DNA from: Druceiella hillmani | Taxonomy: Eukaryota; Arthropoda; Insecta; Lepidoptera; Hepialidae | Assembly: GCA_039881145.1 (NCBI GenBank) | Contig: JAYKKI010000061.1 | Coordinates: 8,132,001-8,196,000 of the forward strand | Direction: 5' to 3' | DNA: 64,000 bases | Shown here: piece by piece, positions 11,627 to 23,790 of the stretch | Layout: the number at the start of each line of letters is the position of its first letter | Numbering within the stretch: position 1 is the first letter of the stretch | Notes under the pieces: model-generated | What the model saw: only the letters and a program-made list of their open reading frames with translations | The model's database searches: none | Told to the model about the DNA's origin: nothing | Position numbers and translations under genes: made by a program

Positions 11627-13894
11627 GGATGAACTCTCGCTCGTCGTTTCTGTACTTGTGTAGTCATAATAAGTTAAATTAGGGTATTAGGGAAGAATTA
11701 TAACAATTGAACGGGCGTCATCGACACTTCATTTCATCATCGGTGCTGTAATCACACCCATAAAGCGCGAGTGCTACGATGCTTTGCGGTTATTTTGCGT
11801 CGTAATAAATGCGCCTGAATAATATATAACCAAGCCTTCTTATAAACTACTTATAATATTAAAAAATATGTTATCGATAGCCGTCGCGTCCACAGCCGTC
11901 GTCACAATAAATTTAGAAAATAGCACTTGGTAATGTGTATATAATGTTACGTAATTATTAACACGTTTAATATTCATAACTTAATTTTTTATATTTATTA
12001 CATAGTTTTTAGAATTTATTGCATCTGAATCCGGGAAATAACAATACACTGTACATTTAACATGACTGACGTGAAGCTAGAGCCCCAATAGTTAAATGAC
12101 TCAATAATTAATTTTATTTTGAGGGTAAAAATTATTATTTTGTAATTGACTAGAAATAGAGGAGTCAGAGAGAGAAAAACAATGAACAGTTATTTTCCCA
12201 AAAATTATAAATGTTATATTTTCCCTATCATGTATTTAAGATATTCAATCGGATTGAATTGTTTCTAATTTCTTGACTTACAAACTCCGGATATATGGAG
12301 GAAATGGCTTTTTCCTCAAATTTTGATCAAATTTCAGAAACCATTAAACTAAATACTAACTTTAATTTTTGTGTCAATTAATCTTGTCTCACTTTTAAAT
12401 TTAAATCCCTAATTTAGGACACCATTTTGAATATGAATATAAATATTTTAAATTTTTTTGCTAAAAATAGACATGGAAAAATAAATCCTAACCCTATGCC
12501 AAATTTCAAGTCAATATTAATAGTAGTTGTTAAGAAAAACTGACGTGACATACAGCAAAAAAACACAATCCACTGACCACAAGCGTTCCGTTTTCACCTT
12601 TTAGGCGTGGAAACTTAAAAAAAGAAGACTTAAGCTGGAAAACTATACAAAAAGTTAACATCTAACATCAAAAATATTATGTTAAAAAGAAACCAATTTT
12701 TATATTATATTAATTAGTTTAGCCAATGAAAGTTTTGACATCTAAAGGGCTATCAGGCATGGATGTAAGAATCTAAAGTGTGGAATATACGCCCATATTT
12801 TGCATTTAAAAACTTTGTCAATTTTTGACATAAATTTTGTTGACAAACATATGTTACTAGATACATTTTGACTAAAAATTGCGAAAAGAATTTTAAATTA
12901 GCGAAAAGAAATGTAAACTTAAAATCGATGTCCCTTATGATAAATAGCATATAATCAACCGCCGCCGTATTCGCATATAATCAACCGCCATTCTAAATTA
13001 ATGAAATTTTAAGTGATGCATCCTACATTGATAATTTTGAACTAAAAACTTAGATGTAGTTTAATATTCTGTATTATATATTTCGACAATATAAATTGTT
13101 TATTATATCGGTAAATACAATCATATTTCAAACATTGGTGTTATAATTATCAACATACCGAATATTTGTTGTTAATATATTAAACTGGATTGCTGAAAAC
13201 TATTCAGCTAAATACCGAATAAACATTTTGGTTAGAATTTTAATTATTATGTAGAGGGAATTATATTTTTTATGCAAATATATCTCAATGACAATACTTT
13301 GATGTTTAATAGGGTTATTTATGAGAAGGAAAAAAATATCTTCCGTTATACCGTGCCATTGATTCTTTTATTCTTTTTTTTACCTGTGAATTTTTAGTTT
13401 TCTTTTCTTATTGGAGTGTCATTAAAAGTAAAATTGTTGGCATGTTCTGACAAAACAAAACGTAATTATTTATTAAACATGGTAGCAATTCTAGCATACA
13501 AGTCTCTCATGTCACACATACGTGAGCATTTCGAATTCGGAAAGACGGTAACCGTTTTTATTCAGAAAATGCAGTGTTTGACAAATATTCATATTATATA
13601 AATATTCTATTTATTTTTACGATTTAACGATATAATGTAAAAAAAATGGAATTAATACAAACAAATAACTATGGTTAAAGTAGCAGAAATTATTGTACTG
13701 ACATTTCTTTTACTCAACTGGCTACGATATTGTTTAAATGCTGATTCACGACGTTATGTTTCCCCTCTCCCCTTGCTAACCTAACTCACTAGGTTTTCTT
13801 ATAAAATGTATTCGATATCCTCTCCATAGACTCTTCCATCCGCGCTACTGAGTTTTATTACAATGTTAATTTAAATTATAATTACGGGGCAGTT

Positions 13895-14235
13895 TTTCTT
13901 TTCTAAGGTTTCATATCTCAATAAAGAAGGAACCTTTAAAGGATCACTTCCCTGCCGTCTACCGGTGAGTCAAAACCCTTTTTCTCAGGAACGTGTGGAG
14001 TTATCAAGTTGAAATTAATATTATATTATTAGGTCTAAGTAACTTTGAGCTGTAAAAAAACCACCTTCTAAGTCAAGGCAATCAAGAAGAAATCTAAAAA
14101 TAAAACTATTTATGCTGCATATTTTGACACTAGCAAATAAATCAAAACCTATGCGGTATTTCTCGTCGACCTAGAAACATTAAATATGGCAAGAAACAAG
14201 GTCTCAATGCACAAGTAAAGGTAAAAATATAAAAA
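13895..14235 (+). repeat. Dispersed 'toggled frame' lepidopteran repeat
   Basis: Begins 'aaggtttcatatctcaata', then 'ggaacctttaaaggatcac' and 'ccctgccgtct', and later 'tctcgtcgacctagaaac' followed by 'ggcaagaaacaagg'. This order matches a repeat widely seen in moth and butterfly genomes (a GGTTCCGTA-like start, a GTCTGTCTG run, then a GTTGACCTAGAATCA-like segment). The copy is old, and its boundaries are approximate. Confidence 0.4.
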
Positions 14236-15963
14236 TCGTTAATTAGTAGTTACTTAAAAGAATTATTTTTTGTTAAATATGCGTCTGTGAACGATACAGT
14301 GGTATTGTCGTTATAAAAAACTAAGATTTTATAAATAGTTTAATAAGAATATTACGGAAAATTAAATATTTATAAATATCTAAATGTGTACGGAACCCTC
14401 GTAGTCGAGTTCCACTAGGGCTTGACATGTTTTTTATTCTAAACGAACATTTATTAGACGGGTCTGGTTTGGACATACTTTACAATCAATTATTTTTATT
14501 TATAAAATAACATTTACTAGCCAGTATTTAAATCAACATGTGAGTTTCTCCTAAAAACCAAACATTAGAACATATTTTGATAAATAAAATATCGATATAA
14601 TGTTTATGTGGTCTAAGCTATTATAAAGTGTAAAGATTATATCGATATCTTATTTATCAAAGTGTAGTAAGTAAAATAAAAGCAATGTATTTTCAGATAG
14701 AACAATATGCCAAGAAAACAAACTTACATATTTGGGTTAGTATGTCTTAGAGGTATCAATTTAAAGCAAACAAAGATTTGAAAATACTAAATTTAAAAAT
14801 ATGTACTATATATGAACTTGTTATGAAAACAACAAAGAAAACTAAAAAGATTCATATCATATCCCAGATGAACCACATTTCCAATAGCATTTTATTTAAG
14901 TGTGTGTATGTAAATACACATTTACGTATATGTTGTACTCGGTGGGTTTATTTCCTAAAATAAATGGAACAATTTAACTAACTTTCATGCATAAAATCTT
15001 GTTGGATTCATGTTAACTTTAAAAGTGCCACTGACTCTAAGACATCACTTGGAATTCAATATGGCAGACACCGGAAGATTTAATATTTATGTCTGAATTG
15101 ACATCCTCACATAGACACGACGGCTAAAGTTGTGATAAGCGGTTTGTGATAAGTCAGATGGATTCATCTTGGCATATAGTTTTTCACGGGAATACTGTAA
15201 TTGAGACTTATATTTATTGTCTAATAAAGTGAGTGTGTATTAATTCAATAAAGTTATTTAGATGCGATAATAACTATCATTAAGTAAAACAACAAAACAC
15301 AACTAAGCAGCAGAACAGGAAGGGAAAATTTTGATACCTAATTTATTTAAACATTATTTAAAATATCGTTAAAACATCTGATCTTGTCAGTACACCATTA
15401 TTGAAGAACTGATATTAAACTTGTTCATTATAGTTGCGCGGTCGGAATTTTGTTCTTTTTAATAAACATTTGTTTTTATTTAGGAGATTCAAATATTTGT
15501 TTTTTTTTTTGCTATTAGTTACGAGACTCGTACAACAGGCAAAAACTCGTTACGAGACTGGTACAATAAACAAAAACTAATTTCTTATGTCTATGTGTAT
15601 GCCTAACTTCAAAATTTTGGGTATCGTTTCTGTAAATAAATTTGATAAAACATAATAAGAGGTTAAATGGACTGTAAAGTTAATTCGATACAATCAATAT
15701 GTCACTCGAAGCAAGACGTGAATATTAGCTTGTATGTCCGATTCTGCGAATTTATAAGTAAATATTTGTGAATAATATCATTAAAATATTTTTTTTAATG
15801 TTCTTCAGTTAATAGTGTTATTAATAGAAGTTAAAAGAACCTCGCCTACCCGTTTGGACATTTGCTCAATGTCATTTGATGTTTCAAAAAGAAGTTGGAC
15901 TATATACAACAATAAGACCTATATATTTAAATAGAATATAAGCTACACTTAGAGTAATATAAA

Positions 15964-16073
<110 letters not shown>

Positions 16074-16341
16074 ATTACTAAGCACTTTGTGTTTGAAAAT
16101 TAATGTCATGGAGAATCTTGGCGTCCGCATCTAGAGAATCTTTTAAAAATATTTGACATAATCGTGAGAATAACTCTGCACAAAATATAAATTGTGGAAT
16201 ATTAAAAATAAAACAAAATGGCAGTAACTTGTTGACTAATATAATTTATCGCTATAATTATTACAAATAAACCATTAAAATGAATATACAGATAGTACTT
16301 CGCAAGCCCTGGGTATCAGATATTTTGGTCCTCGTAAATTC

Positions 16342-19300
16342 CTAAACCCCACAGCCGGACAAGTTTGGCAAATTCGATTGGCACTTATTCTTCCAGCCGT
16401 ACCAGGCATTGAACTTGTGACGCTTGTAGATGAGCTTGGCGCAGCGGGATGCAATCGTGATATCGTCCTTAAGCAGATCTGGAACGGAAGAAAAGGAAAA
16501 AGTGGTAAAACAATATAATTAAATTCATAAAAATTTACTGTAAAGTGCCCAGTTATACTGGATGTTTATCCGCGAAGCAGTTAATAAATCAAAAAACTAA
16601 ATAAATATTAGATACCGCCGCCAAACTGAATTAATCAACAAACAGTACTTTAAATAGACTGATGTCCAAGTTTGAATTTCAATTATGAAATTAATTTGTC
16701 TCCCTCTAAAATTCCCATACGAATATTTTTTTGTTTTAACTGTTGTGGTATGTGCAGGTTAAATGTTTTATTACTATGAATTGCAATTTTCCACATAAAG
16801 CAGTTTCTGAGAAAAACGCCAGTGACAGACGGAAAAACAGACACGCGAGTGATGTATGAGAGTTGTTTTTCATTTTGTAGTACGGAACCCTAAAAAAGCG
16901 ATTAACCCTTTTGGAAATTTAAAGCAACTCTTGTGAAGCATGATCGGAATGCTTCTATTTATCATATTTATTTTGGAATCTATTTATATGATTTAAAGTA
17001 TATTAATGAATTTAATTATTTTGCTGAATAATTCAAACATAAAAAAATAATTGACATTATTACAGATACAAGAGATAATGACAACTTTTGCAGATCGAAG
17101 AACTGAGAGCTCATTTTAAGTTTAATTTCGATTTCAAGAATTTCTTCGTTCTACATTCATCTTACAGCTTCTATCATCAATTACTCACCGGAACACTCGA
17201 CGTTGCAATCTTTGCCTGCACTTCCATGCTTGCACCAGTAATCATCGTTAATCTGGAATAAACCGTAATCCATGGAGCCCTTTCTACTCCTGTTGGTCGC
17301 CTTCGTGTTGCGAGAACTCTCTGCTTCGACCAGACATACCCCTAGGAAAAGACAATAACGTCACTAGGTAGTTGGTAAAAGCGGTAATTTTTTTAAAGAC
17401 ATTTAGTTAAGTAAGTATTAAATGTAAATAGGAAATTTAAAATTCTTTTACAATAAAAACAATTATTACTTGTTAAATTGTGTCAACAATTTTCAATCAA
17501 CATTGAAATTACATTCTTAATTTGTGTTTCTAATATTTTGTTATATTTGCTAACCACACAATTTGTACGCACTAATATTTATTATTCATTACGTAGAGTT
17601 TCTCTCAAAAAACAACATTTATTTAAAAAAATTCATTATTACGATATCCTTTATAAGATTTTTTTCAAGTCTTTGAATCACATAATTACTGAAAAAAATT
17701 ATTTCCTGCAATTTGGCCGTTTGTCACCTTTTGTCAAATTATCCTGCTTATCCCTCTCGCAACTTTATTTCCTCTTCACAAAATCTTCCTGCAATACTAG
17801 TGAAACAATATTTCAGGATTTTTTTAAAACAGTATCTAATTCACTCTTGAAAAACTTGTACTACACCATTATCTCTCCATTTTGTCTCCAAGGATTAAAT
17901 GCAGTTAAGAAAATTAAAAAAAAAAAGATTTAAAAAAAAGTGAAGACCAAAATTCAAATGTTTAAAATAATATGTAATAATTTTCTTATAATTATCGCAT
18001 GAGATACTATTTGAATATATATTTTTTTTTCATTATAACCATTAAATAAAGAAATTCGATTTTCAAAATTTCATTTCCGAATGTTGTGCAGGTAAGCAGG
18101 ACCTATCTCTCCACTTCAGCTTACGTAATATTTACTCGTTTGACGTAAATACTCTACGTCAAATCGTTGAAAAGTTTCGAGCCCTTAAAAGAGTGACAGA
18201 CGATCAGACAGAAAATAAGTAATTATACAAGGGTTTCATTTTTGCGGCTTTTAAGTGCCGCACTTTAATTTTCTTAAAATTCTCACATGCTATTCTATTT
18301 GAATATATTATTTTTTTCATTCTAACCATTAAATAATGAAACTCGATTTTCAAAATTCCATTTCAGAATGTTGTGCAGATAAGCGAGATCTATTTCCCCA
18401 CGTTGACTTACATAATATTTACAGAATCGACGCCAAATCGTTGAAAGTTACGAGCCCTTAACAGAGTCATTTTTGCGGCTTTTAAGTATTGCACTTTAAA
18501 TATTAAAAGTATTAAAAAATTTGCCGTCATATTTGTTAAAACTTTCAGGTGTTTCTGAATATGCCAAAAGATTTTAACCTTTTTGACGATATGATTTTTA
18601 AAGTAAAGGGTGGAGGTACTTGTTTCTTTGAATGTATAGGTACTAATTGATTATTTAATGACCTGAACTAAAAAAAATTAAAAATTATAAAGAAGTGAGA
18701 TTTAGGAAACCAAAGGGTTAATTTATTTTACAGCCGCCTGCGAGAGATTTTTCGAAGGTTCCATTTTAATTTATTGTTATGGCGTTACTTTATACAACAA
18801 TATATACATTTTAACCAAATATCTTTAACCAATTTTCTGTCTTCTAGACATAAGTCGAAAGGTAAAATTTCCACTTAATTGAAACAAAGTACCTTTATGC
18901 AAATTTTCGAAAAATTCAATATATACAAAAATAGAAAGAATTTTACTCGAAACTACGTTACATTTACTTCAATTTTACGTTTTATGTATCCACTATCCAT
19001 TTTCAGAATTTATAAATTACAGTTTCGTAGTTCATCTTTGGAGATCGAGAAACAAAATAAGAATTAAAATAGTAACTTGTTTAATGACCACTTTATTTTC
19101 ATACATACGCTCTTGGCCATTTTCTTGTAATCAACATCGCCAATAAAGTCAATGAGGATACGCTTTCTCATCATGATCGTTCCATAATAACAGTAATCTT
19201 CTCCATAACTCTTCTATTTTTCATTTGCAAAATATAAATAACCCGGTTTTTTAATGTCACAGGTATTAACGTTTACAAAATTTTAATATGTCTAAAATTT

Positions 19301-19593
19301 CCAACAGTGTTCAGATAAGCGGAAAAAAATGGGTTTAATTGAACGGGTTAGTATTTAAAACCATTTTAATTCTCTTTATTGAACCTCACTATCCATCACC
19401 ACGATTTTATTAATTTTTAGGTTATTGTTACAAATACTAAATATATCTTAAAAAACTTACAGTCCCTGAGTTGGTTTGTTGGGAAACCTTGCTTCTTCAG
19501 CTCCTGTGCTAATCCGCACCTCGTGAATTTCTTACTCTCAACTGCGACTGCAGCCAATAGGACACCGACAACCACGAGAGTCTTGAACACCAT
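16342..19593 (-). CDS. Lys: C-type lysozyme, intact (lysozyme copy 1)
   Basis: A secreted muramidase that cuts the MurNAc-GlcNAc bond of bacterial peptidoglycan, normally an immune effector of haemolymph or gut. Coding exons, in order of transcription, are 19461-19593, 17189-17341 and 16342-16478. They are joined at GT..AG introns of about 2.1 kb and 0.7 kb, both in phase 1, and give 140 residues. Residues 1-20 form a hydrophobic signal peptide ending VES, and the mature chain starts KKFTRC. Catalytic Glu52 (in VEAESS) and Asp69 (in [10 protein letters not shown]) are present, as are eight cysteines (26, 47, 81, 90, 94, 108, 128, 138). Length fits the usual lepidopteran 120-residue mature enzyme. 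The start at 19593 follows a CAG acceptor (19606-19607), so in-frame codons further upstream are intronic. Odd points are Asp78 where most relatives have Arg (NDDYWC), and a LPNLSGC end instead of LPDIS.C. No AATAAA was located. Confidence 0.93.
16785..16905 (-). repeat. Dispersed repeat fragment in lysozyme intron 2
   Basis: Read on the minus strand it starts 'agggttccgtactac' and contains CGTCTGTCACTGG and 'tttctcagaaactgc', the pattern of the GGTTCCGTA/GTCTGTC repeat. Similar fragments lie at 24760-24870 (minus) and 29181-29270 (plus). Confidence 0.45.
17980..18502. repeat. Tandem duplication within lysozyme intron 1
   Basis: Units of about 287 bp (17980-18266) and 236 bp (18267-18502) share 'taaccattaaata', 'gaatgttgtgcag', 'aatcgttgaaa' with 'cgagcccttaa', and 'catttttgcggcttttaagt'. 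The second unit has several deletions. The duplication lies between coding exons 1 and 2 of lysozyme copy 1. Confidence 0.8.
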
Positions 19594-19949
19594 TTTTAAA
19601 TAATCCTGAAAATATATAAATTTAAGCCCCAAACCATATCTAATATAAACGAGATTCTTGAAGAAATACCTACGAAATGGTCTTCGTCCGATTTTCATTA
19701 AGGTTTATGCCTCTTCATACGATAGATTAAAGAAACATTTTTAATCAATTGTTACAGTAAAACAAAAAATTAAACCGACCAAATGCGTCTGGCGTTACGG
19801 AAATAGAATAAATTTTTGAAAAAGCTGGTATTTTGAGAATTTAAAAAATATTAAACAATTCAAAGATTTACAATAAGGAAAGAGCAAAAAATGAAATACT
19901 ATCTGTAACTACATTATAAAACGAAAAACAATTGGTTATTAAATATGTG

Positions 19950-20545
19950 CATAAATGAAGTTAAATAAATTAAAAATAAGCACTTTGAATTCATTAATAA
20001 AATAACAAATTACGACGCTTAAATAATGTTAAAAAAAATAATGATACCAAATTAAAAAAATGTTTCACTGTCCTTTAATCTACAATATATGGTACTTTTT
20101 CTTTTTTGAAATTATGAACTTTTTCATTTATTATGAAATTTCAAGGAACATAATTATTGTGATTTATTTTTATAATATAAATTCACTATTCATCATGTAT
20201 GACATGAAAAAGTATACATTTGCAATGATGTATTTAATTAAAATTATTTCCGATGGTAGTTAATATGTCATAAAAATGTATTTCAAATATATACAAAGTG
20301 CATTTTTTTTTAAATTTCGAGTCAGTTGCTATTCTCAGTAACTTTAAGAAGAAATTGATATATTAAGAAAAAATGCAAAATTCAGTAAAAAAAATTATTA
20401 CGTACGGAACTGATATTTAAAAAATAAACTAAGAAGGTTCAAAAATTGATTAAGCAAGAAAGATTACATAAAGAAAGGTTATAAATACAAATACGAATTG
20501 ATACACAAAAAAACGCAAATATTTCAAAAAATCAATAAGCAAAAT
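19950..20545. repeat. Local duplication, copy in leader intron
   Basis: Segments 19950-20200 and 20440-20545 resemble 22265-22490 and 22495-22720 in the same orientation. Shared strings include 'gttaaataaattaaaaata', 'ggtac/ggcac' before 'tttttctttttt', 'aacataattattgtg.ttta', and 'ggttataaataca' followed by 'acgaattgat'. The two copies flank the promoter of lysozyme copy 1. Confidence 0.65.
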
Positions 20546-20563
20546 GGATTTTGGGTAAATAAA

Positions 20564-20570
<7 letters not shown>

Positions 20571-20635
<65 letters not shown>
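20571..20635. repeat. (TA)n microsatellite
   Basis: TA run with a TGTG start and one internal TGTA. The open frame across it is an artefact. Confidence 0.95.
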
Positions 20636-20636
<1 letters not shown>

Positions 20637-21520
20637 AAGCGCCATGACTGTTTCTCATTCTTCAAATTCTACTACCCATTTTAAATACGTCACTATGCTT
20701 GCATTGAATCCGAATTATCAATCTCAACGGCGCATGACCTTGAATTTTATTCCGAATCACATTACGGTTTGTGTTTCCAAATATGATGTAAGTAGTCTTT
20801 TGTTGCACATGGTGCTTCAATGTCGGAAAATCCGGTGACATCAACACGAATCATCTATGACCCCTAGACAGTTAAAACCTAATTTCAACCATTTTTATAC
20901 TTATTACTTTCTAAAATGTCTGTATACAAAAATGAAATATTCTCTTCAAAATGATTAAGCTGACTAGAAAGAAATCTCATATACGTTTGTCAAGTACACA
21001 ATGGTGAATTAATTATTCACCATAAATAACAGACTTTGGAAAAATTATAGTTTAATTCCAGAAACATCTCTTGGACATTGAAAAAATAAAATGTAAAATT
21101 AGGACGATATCTACTTACTGTACACACACGCTCTTTCTTCAGTTCTAATCGGGTGTTTTTTAATAACCAAAAACATTAATTTTGTTCTCAGTATTCTACA
21201 TTAGTTTGCATAACTCAGGTTAAACAAAAGAAAAATTGTATGTAGGTTTGTGAGTTAGTTGATACGTAAAAGCGAACACGAATACTCAGTTATCACAAAA
21301 CTTGAGGGACCATGCACTACACAGACTGAAGAATTATTTTCTAAATTTCTTTGTTTAAAAAAAACTATTTTAACCATCATTGTGTTTTGTAATAAACGTA
21401 ACTACATTTAAAATAAATAATACGCAATCACATTTGAAATAACTCACCAGTTAATATTTGAGTGCGATGTAAATTTTCTGCGACGGTCAGTGAACTGTGG
21501 CGGCTGAATCAGCGGAGCAT

Positions 21521-21528
21521 CTTATATA
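21521..21528 (-). promoter_or_regulatory. TATA box of lysozyme copy 1
   Basis: TATATAAG on the minus strand lies 32 bases upstream of the initiator-like CACAGTT and about 70 bases upstream of the leader-exon donor. Position and sequence fit a focused insect core promoter. Confidence 0.7.
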
Positions 21529-21566
21529 GTCCCACATTAGCTACCCGGCTTGAGGAAAAGGGAAAC

Positions 21567-21576
21567 GGGGAATTTC
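21567..21576. promoter_or_regulatory. kappaB-like immune element
   Basis: GGGGAATTTC (plus strand) lies about 40 bases upstream of the TATA box. It fits the GGG-R-N-N-Y-Y-Y-Y pattern bound by insect Rel factors (Dorsal, Dif, Relish), which drive lysozyme and antimicrobial peptide genes after infection. Binding is inferred from the motif and its position. Confidence 0.55.
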
Positions 21577-22264
21577 TTGTAAAACAGATGGGTCATATTC
21601 CATAGTGATATATAAGATCAAAGTACCTACGGTGACAATTGCAACACATAAATTATTGCCAGAAGCAAACAAAGGATATGATGGTGTTTTGAAATCATTT
21701 TTCTATGTCGAATATCTGTCTCTGTTTATTCAGTTGTGACTGTTTATGGAAAAGAAAGCCTTAAACAGATTTAATCAATTAATTAAAATTTTTATTAATT
21801 TTAAAATGCAAAACAAATCCTGTTTAGTACCAACGAAAATTTCACTATTATTTGATTATTACATGAAAGAATACACATTAATGAAAACCTAAGTTGTTTG
21901 AATTGAGTAAGAAAACCCAAGTATATGTAGAACTCATTAAGCATATATAGTATTTCAAAAAAACTATTTACAAATATTCTTTTTTAACAACATAAGTATA
22001 CTATGCGTACTATATCTGTCACCGGCATAAAAACATAGTGAATATTTAAATATTATTCCTCACCATGTAAATACAATATACTGATATAATTCATATATTG
22101 CCTATATGTCTAATACAATATACTCACATAATTCATACCTTGCCTATGGCAATATATTCATATATTGCCTAGTATATATTCACAGACATAATAAATATAC
22201 GTTTTGAAATTCAAAGTTATTTTTAAAGTTGATTAAAGTCACTTGCATAGAGTTTCTATGAATT

Positions 22265-22720
22265 TTGATCCAATGAAATTAAATAAATTAAAAATAAATA
22301 TTTCGGATTTTCATTAACAAAATGTTGTTATTTTCTTAATAATTAAGATGCTTAAAGAATATCTATGGCACTTTTTCTTTTTCTGAAAATTCAAAACTAT
22401 CAAGTTTTTCTTTACTATAATATTTCAAGTAACATAATTATTGTGTTTTATTTTTATAATTCGAATTCCTTATTCAAGACTAAGAAATAATTATTACTTA
22501 AAAATAAATTATAAATGCAAACACGAATTTATTTATAAAAGAAACAAACCCAAACGATCCAAAGCTGAGTAGTCAAAAAAGATTACGTAAGGGAGATTAT
22601 AAATACAAACACGAATTGATGCATAAATAAACAAACGCAAAGAGTCAAAAAAATCAATAATCTAATAGAGTCGTATAAGGAAAGGTTATAAATAAAAATG
22701 TGAACTTATGTATAAAAAAA
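22265..22720. repeat. Local duplication, upstream copy, with ~85-bp reiterations
   Basis: Partner of 19950-20545. Its right half repeats the theme 'gattataaatacaaacacgaattgatgcat' about three times at roughly 85-bp intervals (about 22505, 22595 and 22685) and leads directly into the 47-bp minisatellite. Confidence 0.65.
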
Positions 22721-22746
22721 ATAAAGCCAAAAGACAATGGAAGGTT

Positions 22747-23780
22747 AAGAAATTACTCGTAAACTAGTAAAGCCTACTTTTAAATGGACGGATAAGAAAT
22801 TACTCGTAAACTAGTACAGCCTACTTTTAAGTGGAAGATTAAGAAATTACTCGTAAACTAGTAGAGCTTACTTTTAAATGGAAGGTTAAGAAATTACTCG
22901 TAAACTAGTAGAGCCTACTTTTAAATGGAAGGTTAAGAAATTACTCGTAAACTAGTAGAGCCTACTTTTAAATGGAAGGTTAAGAAATTACTCGTAAACT
23001 AGTAGAGCCTACTTTTAAATGGAAGGATAAGAAATTACTCGTAAACTAGTACATCCTACTTTTAAGTGGAAGATTAAGAAATTACTCGTAAACTAGTAGA
23101 GCCTACTTTTAAATGGAAGGTTAAGAAATTACTCGTAAACTAGTAGAGCCTACTTTTAAATGGAAGGATAAGAAATTACTCGTAAACTAGTACAGCCTAC
23201 TTTTAAGTGGAAGATTAAGAAATTACTCGTAAACTAGTAGAGCTTACTTTTAAATGGAAGGTTAAGAAATTACTCGTAAACTAGTAGAGCCTACTTTTAA
23301 ATGGAAGGTTAAGAAATTACTCGTAAACTAGTAGAGCCTACTTTTAAATGGAAGGTTAAGAAATTACTCGTAAACTAGTAGAGCCTACTTTTAAATGGAA
23401 GGATAAGAAATTACTCGTAAACTAGTACATCCTACTTTTAAGTGGAAGATTAAGAAATTACTCGTAAACTAGTAGAGCTTACTTTTAAACGGAAGGTTAA
23501 GAAATTACTCGTAAACTAGTACAGCCAACTTTTAAATGGAAGGTTAAGAAATTATTCGTAAACTAGTAGAGCATATTTTTAAATGGAAGGATAAGAAATT
23601 ACTCGTAAACTAGTAGAGCCTACTTTTAAGTGGAAGGTTAAGAAATTAGTCGTAAACTAGTAGAGCCTACTTTTAAGTGGAAGGTTAAGAAATTAGTCGT
23701 AAACTAGTAGACCCTACTTTTAAATGGAAGGTTAAGAAATTACTCGTAAACTAGCAGAGCCAACTTTTAAATGGAAGGTT
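22747..23780. repeat. 47-bp minisatellite, 22 units
   Basis: Exactly 22 consecutive 47-bp units (22 x 47 = 1034) with no insertion or deletion. Each starts 'aagaaattactcgtaaac' and contains the palindrome ACTAGT. A partial unit lies on each side (22737-22746 and 23781-23790). Variants differ at 'gagcc/cagcc/catcc/gctt', 'aaatgg/aagtgg' and 'ggtt/ggat/gatt'. Variant order in units 2-7 (22794-23075) is repeated in units 10-15 (23170-23451), which indicates an 8-unit, 376-bp higher-order duplication. There are no unique spacers, so it is not a CRISPR array. Confidence 0.97.
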
Positions 23781-23790
23781 AAGAAATTAC

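Larger units (their letters stand above)
19606..21496 (-). other. 5' untranslated exon and leader intron of lysozyme copy 1
   Basis: A CTG|GTGAGT donor at 21446-21448 and a TTTTCAG|GAT acceptor at 19606-19607 bracket an intron of about 1.8 kb. This puts a non-coding first exon at about 21448-21496. The inferred start near 21496 is a CACAGTT initiator-like site 32 bases below the TATA box. The second exon carries 12 untranslated bases before the ATG. The exon is inferred from signals only, without transcript evidence. The intron holds a (TA)n tract and one copy of a local duplication. Confidence 0.65.

Noticed and set aside
17478..17933. 151-codon plus-strand open frame in intron 1 of lysozyme copy 1
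   Set aside because: It starts at a non-ATG codon, is dominated by Leu, Phe, Tyr, Ile and Lys as expected from AT-rich sequence, lies antisense in an intron and shows no domain. Judged a chance frame.
22747..23780. Regular repeat array resembling a CRISPR array
   Set aside because: The units abut without unique spacers, and the context is a eukaryotic genome. It is a minisatellite.
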